A stretch of DNA of 8,085 nucleotides from Anaerolineae bacterium (GTDB taxonomy: Bacteria > Chloroflexota > Anaerolineae > B4-G1 > SLSP01), in NCBI GenBank assembly GCA_018055515.1, contig JAGPHL010000041.1, forward strand, positions 8,895-16,979, read 5' to 3'. The notes beneath the pieces were generated by a model. That model saw nothing but the letters and a program-made list of their open reading frames with translations, was not told the DNA's origin and made no database searches. A program made the translations under genes and the position numbers. Below, piece by piece: positions 1 to 6,122 of this stretch (position 1 is the stretch's first letter; every line of letters starts with the position of its first letter).

Positions 1-1659
1 GAGGAAGCGGCCAGCCCTTCACCCGCCGCCCCTCCCATCGCTGCCGAAGAAGGAATCCCTGATTGGCTGTCTGGCATCATGGAAGAAGTGCCAGCTGCGG
101 AGCCTATCCTGGAGCCGGAGCCTCAGGAGCCGGAAGCGAGCCTGGAACCGGCGGCCCTGCCCGATTGGCTCGCCGGGGTCATGGAGCCTGAAGAGACGCC
201 GGCTCAGAGGCCGGGAGCGCCTGCAATGCCTGCCGCCCCGACGCCGGATTGGCTTTCTGCCTGGGAGGAGGACGTTGAGGAAGAACGCTTCGTTGGGGGC
301 CGGGAGGATTTAGGCGCCGAGGACACCTGGCCTGAACAGCAAGCGCCAGCTTCCGAAAGCACCCGGACGGGGGCGGGGGAAATGGCGGCCGAAGTCCCGG
401 ATTGGCTGCGGGCGTTGGGGCCGCGCTCCGGCGCTGTCGCGGTCGAGGCGCTGCCGGAGGGATTAGAGCAGGCCGAGCTCCCGATGTGGCTGGAGCAACT
501 GCGTCCGCCCGGCACCGCGCCTTTGGATTCCAGCCGCGCCCCCGAAGCGCCCCCCGGCGAGGAAGCGCCTGTGGAAGGGTTGACCCGCGCGGAAATTCCT
601 GATTGGTTACAGCAGTATCGGCCTACGGCCACGTCGCCGGCGACGGGGACGTCGGCGCTTGAGATGGCGGTGAGCGCCCCGGAGAGCGAAGGCCCCCTTT
701 CCGGGCTGGCGGGACTTCTGCCGGCGTTGCCGGGGGTAGACGCGCCCGCCCACTTCGCGCCGGCCATGGCCGTTCCCTTGCCGCAGACTGTGGTTCAAGA
801 GGCGCAACTGTGGCAGCAGCTGCTGGAAGGTGGCGCGGGCGCCCAAGGTCGGCCTAAACCGCGTGCTCGGGCGACCTCCTGGCCTGCGGTTATGGTGCGG
901 GTGATGGTGGCGCTCGTGCTGGTGTTGGCCTCGTTATTGCGCTTTTCCGAAACGCCTCTCGCGCAACCGCCGGAGCAGCCTAACATCTCCGCGCTGTATA
1001 CCACTATTGAAGCCCTGCAACCCGGCGCGGAGGTGTGGATCGCCTTCGACTACACCCTGGCTGATGTGGATGAGATGGACTTCGTCGTTGAGGCGTTGTT
1101 GGAGCATTTGTTGAGCCGCGAGGCGCGGATTGTGGCGGTGAGCACGTTGCCGGAAGGTCCCGGCCTCATCGCCGACCGCTTTGCCTGGGCGTTGGGACGC
1201 CCTGATGTCTCGCCCGACAGCCTGGTCAGCCGAGGCTTTGCGGCGGGAGGGACGGCGGGCGTGGCACAGATTCTCACGAGCGCCGCTGCTGCCGACGCCG
1301 GGCCCGACTTGCTCGTGGTGCTCACCTCGCGGCCTGAAAAGTTCAAAGCCTGGGTGGAACAGACCGCGGTCATCAATGGCGCGCGGCTCGCTGAGGGGAA
1401 ACCGGCGTTGCCTCTCGTCGCCGGGGTGAGCGCCGCAGCGGCGCCGCAGCTCCGCCCCTACCTCAACGCCTCCGCTCAGGCTGGATGGCTGAGCGGCTTT
1501 TCGGGGGTCGCGGCCTATTTGCAGGCCCGTGGATTGCCGCCGCGGGAGGACATCAGCCGTCGCCTGGATGCCTTGTTGATGACCCAGTGGCTGGCGGCGA
1601 GTCTTCTGGCAGCGGGCGCGTTGTTCTATCTGCTGGCGGGCAAACAGAAGACGGGGTAA
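1..1659 (+). CDS. PDWL-motif membrane protein with alpha/beta extracytoplasmic domain (5' partial)
   Basis: The reading frame is open to base 1, so the ATG at 79 is internal and the gene begins upstream; 552 residues are visible. Residues 1-290 are acidic, proline/alanine-rich and low in complexity. They carry six PDWL-like motifs (one is PMWL) and look unstructured. A membrane span follows at about 294-315, preceded by basic residues (PKPRARA), which suggests the N-terminal half is cytoplasmic. Residues about 325-520 form an alternating alpha/beta domain with segments such as EVWIAFDYT, DLLVVLTSRPEKF and LPLVAGVSAAAAPQLRPYL, then a Gln/Gly-rich stretch. A second span near 524-546 ends in a short basic tail. 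The domain resembles an uncharacterised membrane-linked family I remember only loosely, and no enzyme motif is recognisable. It lies 4 nt before the next gene. The function is unknown; a scaffold or receptor for cytoplasmic partners is inference. Confidence 0.85.
   Translation, partial: EEAASPSPAAPPIAAEEGIPDWLSGIMEEVPAAEPILEPEPQEPEASLEPAALPDWLAGVMEPEETPAQRPGAPAMPAAPTPDWLSAWEEDVEEERFVGGREDLGAEDTWPEQQAPASESTRTGAGEMAAEVPDWLRALGPRSGAVAVEALPEGLEQAELPMWLEQLRPPGTAPLDSSRAPEAPPGEEAPVEGLTRAEIPDWLQQYRPTATSPATGTSALEMAVSAPESEGPLSGLAGLLPALPGVDAPAHFAPAMAVPLPQTVVQEAQLWQQLLEGGAGAQGRPKPRARATSWPAVMVRVMVALVLVLASLLRFSETPLAQPPEQPNISALYTTIEALQPGAEVWIAFDYTLADVDEMDFVVEALLEHLLSREARIVAVSTLPEGPGLIADRFAWALGRPDVSPDSLVSRGFAAGGTAGVAQILTSAAAADAGPDLLVVLTSRPEKFKAWVEQTAVINGARLAEGKPALPLVAGVSAAAAPQLRPYLNASAQAGWLSGFSGVAAYLQARGLPPREDISRRLDALLMTQWLAASLLAAGALFYLLAGKQKTG
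58..609 (+). repeat. Six-copy PDWL short linear motif array in the coding sequence
   Basis: The motif h-P-D-W-L appears at bases 58-69, 160-171, 244-255, 397-408, 481-492 (PMWL) and 598-609. Spacing is irregular (28 to 51 codons). Each copy is preceded by I, L, V or T and followed by a short, often amphipathic stretch such as SGIMEE, AGVMEP, RALGP, EQLRP or QQYRP. The DNA core GATTGG recurs in five copies, but the linkers are not repeated. This fits conserved short peptide motifs rather than recent tandem duplication. More copies may lie upstream of base 1. Confidence 0.8.
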
Positions 1660-1663
1660 GGCC

Positions 1664-2332
1664 ATGGATACGAATATGATAACCCTCATCGCGGGCGCGA
1701 TCATTACCCTGGCGGTTTTCAGCTATCTGCTCGGCGATAACCTGCTCTATCGGTGGGCGCTGGCGCTGTTGGTGGGCAGCGGTGTGGGCTACGCGCTGGC
1801 GATTGTGGTGCGCGAGGTGCTGCTGACGCGGCTTACGGGCACGGCGCGCAGCCTGTATCTTGTGCCCCTGATCCTGGGGGCGTTGTTGCTGCTCAAGGGA
1901 TTTCCCCGCTTTTCGGCGTTCGGGAATATTTCCATGGGCTTCATCATCGGCGTGGGCGCCGCGGTGGCGGTGAGCGGGGCCTTGCTGGGCACTGTCATCC
2001 CGCAGGTGCGCGATACGGGGGCGGCGGTGACCTTGCAGGGGGGATGGTCGCCCTTTCTCGATGGTCTGTTGGCGCTGGTGGGGACCATTCTGGCGTTATT
2101 TGCTTTCTCCCCCCGCGTGCGCGTCGCGCGCACGACGGAGGCGGAGGCTGAGCCGCCCCGCTCCGCGCGCCTGGGAACCTGGGTCCAACAGCTAGGACGT
2201 GGTTTCATCACAGTGGCTCTGGCCGTGGCGTTTGGCGGCGCGCTGACCTCAGCGCTCACGTTATTTATCGGGCGCTGGTGGGCTGTAGTGGGGGTGGTGA
2301 TGGAAGCGATTTCCAGGCTGACGGGGAGCTAA
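1664..2332 (+). CDS. Multi-pass integral membrane protein of unknown function
   Basis: This 222-residue, very hydrophobic protein has about six predicted spans, near residues 6-23, 29-50, 62-77, 89-110, 130-148 and 179-202, with possibly a seventh at 203-218. A polar, charged loop at about 150-177 (RVRVARTTEAEAEPPRSARL) separates the last part and is probably cytoplasmic. Glycine-rich helices (GFIIGVGAA) suggest tight helix packing. I see no transporter signature, signal peptide or catalytic motif. The start at 1664 is 4 nt after the preceding stop, with a purine-rich GGGGTAAGG upstream; an internal ATG at 1676 is a less likely start. Position between two other operon members implies a shared membrane complex, which is inference. 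I do not recognise the family. Confidence 0.85.
   Translation: MDTNMITLIAGAIITLAVFSYLLGDNLLYRWALALLVGSGVGYALAIVVREVLLTRLTGTARSLYLVPLILGALLLLKGFPRFSAFGNISMGFIIGVGAAVAVSGALLGTVIPQVRDTGAAVTLQGGWSPFLDGLLALVGTILALFAFSPRVRVARTTEAEAEPPRSARLGTWVQQLGRGFITVALAVAFGGALTSALTLFIGRWWAVVGVVMEAISRLTGS
2323..2329 (+). promoter_or_regulatory. Ribosome binding site for the MutL-like gene
   Basis: GGGGAGC lies directly before and into the stop codon of the upstream membrane protein gene, about 7 nt before the ATG at 2336. It supports this start and suggests translational coupling of the two genes. Confidence 0.6.
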
Positions 2333-2335
2333 AGC

Positions 2336-4078
2336 ATGACCGAAGAGCAGACCATCGAATCCATTCTGGTCGCCGATTGTGGCGCGGTCAACACCAATTT
2401 GCTGCTCTTGGAGCGGGTGGCCGAGAGCTATCGTTTCGTCGCCCAGGCGGAAGCGCTGACGACCGCCGGCGCCCCCTGGAACGATGTCAGCGTGGGGGTG
2501 GTTCACGCCATTCGGGACCTGGAGCGCATCACTGGCCGTAAGTTTCACGCCAATGGAAAGGTGATCGTACCGCGTGAGGGCCTGAGCGGAACGGACGCTT
2601 TCGTGGTGATTTTGAGTGCGCCGGAGCCCTTGCATGTGGTGCTGGCGGGCCTGGTGCCCGAAATGAGCCTGGAAAGCGCCTATCACGCTGCGGCCTCGAT
2701 CTACGCTTCAGTGGAGGCGGTGCTCTGCCGCGAGGGCGGTCTGCGTTCACCCGAGGAGACCTGGGCGCGGACGGTGCGCGATCTGGCGCCGGACGTGGTG
2801 TTGCTGGTGGGGGGAGTGGATGGCGGCGCAAGCCGTCCGGTCATGGAGCTGGCCGACGCCATTGCTTTGGGCGCTTCGATGCTCGAAAGCGATCGTCGCC
2901 CCCGTCTGATTTACGCGGGCAATGCCAAATTGCGTTCGCAGGTGACCAAATTACTGGGCGAAATCGTGACGGTAGATGTGGTGGATAACGTCCGCCCGAC
3001 GGTGGATACGGAGCATCTCGGTCCAACGCAGGCGTTGCTCGAGCAGCTCTATATCGAACAGCGGCTGTACAAATTGCCCGGCGTGGACACGCTTTCTGCC
3101 TGGAGCCGCCTGCCCCTGTTGCCAACGGCGACGGCGTTTGGGCGGGTGGTGGAATACCTCTGGCACCGCGAGGGGCGGCAGGAGCGCGGTGTGCTGGGCG
3201 TGGATGTGGGCGCGGCGAGTATCACCATGGCGGCGTGTCAGCACGGGGAACTGGCGCTTTCGGTGCATAGTCAGAAGGGCAGCGTCTACGGGGCGCTGGC
3301 GCTGGCGGAAGACGAGGGGGCTGCGGCCTTGCAGCAGTGGCTGCCCGAAGAGCTGGATGTGGCTCAGATTCTCGCCGTCTTGTATAACCGCGCGCTCAAG
3401 CCCTGGACCATCCCGCAGCAGCTGCCAGAACTGTGGGTGGAACAGGCGGTAGTGCGTGAGATGCTTCGCAGCGCGGCGCGTGAGGCGCGCAAGATCTGGG
3501 GCGAAAGCCAGGAGGGCCTGTTGCCGGGCTTTGATCCGATCCTGGTCTCCGGGGGGAGCCTGGTCCACATGCCTCGTCCGGGCCAGATTCTCCTGACGTT
3601 ACTGGACGGCTTAGAACCTACGGGCATTTCGACGGTGTTATTGGACACGAACCGCGCGGCGCCGGCGTTGGGGGCGATAGCGGGGATCAAGCCCCTGGCG
3701 GCAGCGTCGGCGCTCGACGCCGGGACTCTGGTGCCGCTCGGGACGGTGATCTCGCCGGTGGGCAAGGCGCATCCCGGTGAGGGAATCCTGCAGATGCGCA
3801 TCATCTACGAGGATGGCAGCACCCTCGATGTCGAGGCGCATTATGGGGAGCTGGAACTCTGGCCCTTGTTGCCGGGTCAGCGCGCGACGTTGGAATTGCG
3901 TCCCAACCGCCGCTTTGACATCGGCCTGGGCGCGCCGGGACATGGTGGCAAGGTGCAGGTCATGGGTGGTTTGTTGGGATTGGTGGTGGATGGGCGCGGT
4001 CGCCCGTTGGTGTTGCCGGAGAATCCAGAACAGCGCCGTCACCGTCTGCAGCGCTGGCTCTGGGATGTGGGGGGCTGA
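2336..4078 (+). CDS. MutL ('glutamate mutase L') family ASKHA ATPase with extra C-terminal domain
   Basis: The 580-residue protein matches the MutL family by motif order. An N-terminal phosphate loop DCGAVNTN is at residues 14-21. VLLVGGVDGG is at 155-164, IYAGN at 192-196, the second phosphate loop GVDVGAAS at 288-295, and an adenosine-type motif LVSGGSL at 403-409. ALGAIAG follows near residue 444. In clostridial glutamate fermentation MutL is encoded between the mutase subunit genes and is thought to protect or reactivate the B12 enzyme. No mutase gene is visible here, so glutamate mutase work is doubtful. The first loop lacks the usual Ser/Thr-Lys ending, which may weaken ATP binding there. 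Family members are usually around 460 residues. The extra part, from about residue 465, is beta-rich with a Gly-rich stretch (GAPGHGGKVQVMGG) and a basic C-terminal helix. ATPase fold: confident. Substrate: unknown. Confidence 0.85.
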   Translation: MTEEQTIESILVADCGAVNTNLLLLERVAESYRFVAQAEALTTAGAPWNDVSVGVVHAIRDLERITGRKFHANGKVIVPREGLSGTDAFVVILSAPEPLHVVLAGLVPEMSLESAYHAAASIYASVEAVLCREGGLRSPEETWARTVRDLAPDVVLLVGGVDGGASRPVMELADAIALGASMLESDRRPRLIYAGNAKLRSQVTKLLGEIVTVDVVDNVRPTVDTEHLGPTQALLEQLYIEQRLYKLPGVDTLSAWSRLPLLPTATAFGRVVEYLWHREGRQERGVLGVDVGAASITMAACQHGELALSVHSQKGSVYGALALAEDEGAAALQQWLPEELDVAQILAVLYNRALKPWTIPQQLPELWVEQAVVREMLRSAAREARKIWGESQEGLLPGFDPILVSGGSLVHMPRPGQILLTLLDGLEPTGISTVLLDTNRAAPALGAIAGIKPLAAASALDAGTLVPLGTVISPVGKAHPGEGILQMRIIYEDGSTLDVEAHYGELELWPLLPGQRATLELRPNRRFDIGLGAPGHGGKVQVMGGLLGLVVDGRGRPLVLPENPEQRRHRLQRWLWDVGG

Positions 4079-4079
4079 G

Positions 4080-5153
4080 ATGATCTTGCCTTTCAGCATT
4101 GTCAATCCGTTGACGCGCATTGAGGTGGTCCGGCAATTACCGCAACCCGGCAAAGTGTTGGTGCGGGAGCGGGATAATGTGGAGACCTTCCATTGGGTGG
4201 CCGAATACACGCCTCCGCCGCAGTTTGCGATCATCAACGTGAGCCGCGAGCTGGCGGTGCCACCTAAAAAGCTCTCCCCCTATCTGGAAGTGGCGGTGGG
4301 CGATGCGGTGGCAGAGGGCGCCGTGCTCGCCTCACGGGGCGGTCTGGGCGGGCGCGCGTGTCGTGCTCCCTTCGCCGGAACGGTGACAGGGACCGGGCGC
4401 GGCCGGCTGCTGTTGGAAGCGCCATCCCGTCCGGTGCAGATCAGTGCCCTCGTGCCGGGGATAGTAGCACGGGTCCTGCCCGGTGAGGGCGCGGTCATTC
4501 AAGCCTGGGGTGCCCTCATTCAAGGGGTTTGGGGGAACGGGAAAGAAATCTTCGGCGTGTTGCGGGTCGTGGCGCGCGGGGCGCATCAGTCACTGCGGGC
4601 CAAGAAATTGGATGCTTCCTTGCAGGGCGCTGTCGTCGTGGGCGGCAGCAGTTGCGACGAGGAGGCCCTGGAACAGGCTGCGGAAGTGCAGATAGGCGGT
4701 CTGATCGTGGGAGGAGTCTCGCCCCAACTCATACCGCGGCTGATGGAAATGCCCTTCCCGGTCGTGGCGACAGACGGCGTAGGCAAGGTGAGCATGTCTG
4801 AAGCGATCTTCAAGCTGCTGCGCTCGCTGGAGGGACGCGAAGCGGCGTTGAGCGGGCGTATGCCTGATCTCCATCGCCCGGCGTGGTCGCGGCTGGGGGA
4901 TGTGGAACGTCCCTATGTGGCGGTGCCCATGCCTGCCCAAAACGGGACGGTGGTGGACCGGAACACGCCTTTGACGTTGGGCAGTCGGGTGCGGGCGTTG
5001 CGGCAGCCCTATATGGGAATGTCAGGAGTGGTGGTGGATATCCCGCCTGGGCTTGTCTTGCTGGAGACCGGGGCGCGTCGCCCTTGCGTCAAAGTGGAGT
5101 TTGAAGGCGAGACGGTGTTGATCCCGTATGCAAATCTGGAATTGTTGTTGTGA
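4080..5153 (+). CDS. Biotinyl/lipoyl-like barrel and KOW-like domain protein, MutL operon partner
   Basis: The start chosen is the ATG at 4080, 1 nt after the MutL-like stop, giving 357 residues. The same frame stays open upstream to 3777, but that would overlap the MutL-like gene by about 300 bases. Residues about 66-113 have the pattern of a barrel-sandwich (biotinyl/lipoyl-like or RnfC N-terminal-like) hairpin: YLEVAVGDAVAEG, then CRAPFAGTVTG. No attachment lysine stands at the hairpin tip, so it is probably not lipoylated or biotinylated. Residues about 160-250 look like a small alpha/beta domain (GAVVVGGSS, IGGLIVGGVS, FPVVATDGVG). Residues about 298-355 resemble a KOW/SH3-like barrel (GSRVRALRQPYMGMSGVVVD, then a final VLIPYANLELL). 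No signal peptide or membrane span is seen, so it is likely cytoplasmic. Coupling to the MutL-like gene argues for a physical partner. Function unknown. Confidence 0.82.
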   Translation: MILPFSIVNPLTRIEVVRQLPQPGKVLVRERDNVETFHWVAEYTPPPQFAIINVSRELAVPPKKLSPYLEVAVGDAVAEGAVLASRGGLGGRACRAPFAGTVTGTGRGRLLLEAPSRPVQISALVPGIVARVLPGEGAVIQAWGALIQGVWGNGKEIFGVLRVVARGAHQSLRAKKLDASLQGAVVVGGSSCDEEALEQAAEVQIGGLIVGGVSPQLIPRLMEMPFPVVATDGVGKVSMSEAIFKLLRSLEGREAALSGRMPDLHRPAWSRLGDVERPYVAVPMPAQNGTVVDRNTPLTLGSRVRALRQPYMGMSGVVVDIPPGLVLLETGARRPCVKVEFEGETVLIPYANLELLL

Positions 5154-5176
5154 GTTTTTTGTCTTTGTGGTATAGT
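5148..5176 (+). promoter_or_regulatory. Sigma-70-type extended -10 promoter
   Basis: A -35-like TTGTGA at 5148-5153 (4 of 6 to consensus) is followed after 17 bp by TATAGT at 5171-5176, with an upstream TGG that makes an extended -10. The -35 overlaps the stop codon of the preceding gene. It would drive the Thr/Pro-rich membrane protein gene with a leader of about 130 nt. The segment TGTGGTATA is shared with the rplS promoter. Confidence 0.6.
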
Positions 5177-5207
5177 CATGCTGCGTGTGTTGTTGTCGGG
5201 GTTGGTG

Positions 5208-5233
5208 GCCGGTGGGCACTTGCGCACCCTGGC
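5208..5233 (+). other. Leader hairpin upstream of the Thr/Pro-rich membrane protein gene
   Basis: GCC-GGTG pairs with CACC-(CT bulge)-GGC. After a G-G mismatch, two inner GC pairs close an ACTT loop. It lies in the predicted 5' UTR. No run of T follows closely, so it is not an obvious terminator. It could be an RNA stability or regulatory element, or chance in GC-rich DNA. Confidence 0.35.
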
Positions 5234-5262
5234 ACGGGTTCTATTTTCAAAGAAGATCACTT

Positions 5263-5297
5263 ACGAATTACGCATTACGGATTACGCATTACGTATT
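5263..5297 (+). repeat. Five tandem 7-bp repeats, ACGNATT
   Basis: Units ACGAATT, ACGCATT, ACGGATT, ACGCATT and ACGTATT run without gaps from 5263 to 5297, and only the fourth base changes. A perfect 13-bp direct repeat (ATTACGCATTACG) occurs at 5267-5279 and 5281-5293. The tract is AT-rich within a GC-rich region and sits in the predicted leader, 5 nt before the ribosome binding site. Similar short heptamer tracts are common between genes in some Chloroflexota and cyanobacteria (from memory). Read through in frame it would give a spurious protein extension. Confidence 0.85.
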
Positions 5298-5302
5298 TTC
5301 CG

Positions 5303-5307
5303 AGGAG
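5303..5307 (+). promoter_or_regulatory. Ribosome binding site fixing the start at 5314
   Basis: AGGAG (within GAGGAGAGAG) lies 6 nt before the ATG at 5314. This selects that start over in-frame ATGs upstream, whose extra sequence would be the translated heptamer repeat. Confidence 0.8.
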
Positions 5308-5313
5308 AGAGCC

Positions 5314-5940
5314 ATGGCTGATGACCTGCGGGACACTTTCGGCGACGACGTCTTCATGGATGCTGAGGAAGAGACCCCCGAAGAAGAAGACGGGGAAAAG
5401 AAAAATCGCACTTTCTTGATCGGTGTGGCCGTGTTAGGCGGTTTGCTGCTGCTGGCCATTGCCGCGTTTGTGGTATGGGCGATGATCATCAACCCCCGCC
5501 AGACAGCGCAACAAGCGGCTGAAAACGACCGCATCATGGCCACCAATGAAGCGGTGCTGATTGCCATGCAGCAGACGCAGACGGTGGAGGCGCAGCCGAC
5601 TTCCACTCCAACGGCGACGGCGACACCGAAAGTGGAACCGACGGCAACGCCGACGCCCGTCATTCGCGCTACCAGCACGCCCACGCCGCCCTCCGAAACG
5701 GGCGTCGTGGGCGGGGAATCGGCCGGCACGCCGGCTCCGGGTGGTACGGCTACGGTCAGCCCGCGCGCCACGGCTACCCCGCGCACGGCGGGGACGACCC
5801 GTTCGACGGCGACGCCCTCCACCGCGACCTCGGGCCCCAGTGCGACGCCGGACACGGGCCTGGGAGAGGTGTTGCTCATCGTTGCCGCGGGTTTGCTGGT
5901 TGCCTTGTTGATCTTCGCCCGGAAGTTGCGCCGCGCCTGA
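5314..5940 (+). CDS. Bitopic membrane protein with Thr/Pro linker and LPxTG-like C-terminal tail
   Basis: The 208-residue protein has a strongly acidic N-terminus (residues 1-31, with runs such as EEETPEEEDGE), then a membrane span at about 33-57. A polar, probably helical stretch rich in Gln/Ala (62-93) follows, then a low-complexity linker of TATPTP, TSTPTPP and TATPSTATS type (about 95-178). The C-terminus is PDTG at 179-182, a hydrophobic segment at about 184-202, and a basic RKLRRA tail. This end has the architecture of a sortase signal, but the residue before PDTG is Thr, not Leu, so sortase cleavage is uncertain. The protein may simply be anchored at both ends with a loop outside the cell. 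It stands alone between its own promoter and a strong terminator. No enzymatic domain; a surface or spacer role is inference. Confidence 0.85.
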   Translation: MADDLRDTFGDDVFMDAEEETPEEEDGEKKNRTFLIGVAVLGGLLLLAIAAFVVWAMIINPRQTAQQAAENDRIMATNEAVLIAMQQTQTVEAQPTSTPTATATPKVEPTATPTPVIRATSTPTPPSETGVVGGESAGTPAPGGTATVSPRATATPRTAGTTRSTATPSTATSGPSATPDTGLGEVLLIVAAGLLVALLIFARKLRRA

Positions 5941-5959
5941 ATCAGCCGGTCTTGAATTT

Positions 5960-5996
5960 CGGGACACGGGGATGTCTTGCGCCGTGTCCCGTTTTT
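5960..5996 (+). terminator. Strong rho-independent terminator
   Basis: A perfect 10-bp stem (CGGGACACGG at 5960-5969 with CCGTGTCCCG at 5982-5991) encloses a 12-nt loop and is followed at once by TTTTT at 5992-5996. It begins 20 nt after the stop codon at 5940 and ends the single-gene unit. Confidence 0.92.
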
Positions 5997-6122
5997 GATG
6001 ATTACCGGGCTGTCGTGGGCCGTGACGCCGGGTACCCTCTCCTGGAGGCAACGCCGGAACGGGATGTACTGACGGGAAAAGGTCCACTGGGAATGGAAAG
6101 GTAAAGGTAGAGGAAGACAGGT
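5997..6122. other. Intergenic stretch without a clear promoter
   Basis: This gap lies between the terminator and the LysM protein gene. I see no convincing -35/-10 pair. TGTACT at 6065-6070 is -10-like but has no -35 partner. The only supported element is the AGAGG ribosome binding site at 6109-6113, 9 nt before the ATG at 6123. Confidence 0.5.
6109..6113 (+). promoter_or_regulatory. Ribosome binding site for the LysM protein gene
   Basis: AGAGG lies 9 nt before the ATG at 6123. An in-frame TAG at 6108-6110 blocks any start further upstream, so the 6123 start is well fixed. Confidence 0.6.

Noticed and set aside
79..1659. Start of the first gene at the ATG at 79
   Set aside because: The frame is open back to base 1 and already contains a PDWL motif at 58-69, so the gene begins upstream of the window.
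934..1704. Long open frame on the - strand
   Set aside because: It is antisense to a well-supported gene, with Arg/Gln-rich composition typical of GC-rich shadow frames.
3777..4079. N-terminal extension of the 4080-5153 gene
   Set aside because: It would overlap the MutL-like gene by about 300 bases and gives Cys/Arg/Trp-rich shadow sequence; the ATG at 4080 fits the operon spacing.
4280..4400. Lipoylation or biotinylation site in the barrel-like domain
   Set aside because: No lysine is present at the expected hairpin turn; the tip reads GLGGRACRAPFAG.
5154..5161. Terminator at the T-run after the MutL operon
   Set aside because: TTTTTT follows the stop codon, but I find no stable stem just upstream.
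5263..5297. CRISPR array
   Set aside because: The units are 7 bp with no spacers; this is a simple tandem repeat.
5185..5313. N-terminal extension of the 5314-5940 gene
   Set aside because: The extra residues come from the leader and the heptamer repeat; AGGAG before 5314 marks the true start.
6065..6070. -10 box (TGTACT) for the LysM gene
   Set aside because: There is no -35-like hexamer at 16-18 bp upstream, and a 4-of-6 match is expected by chance.
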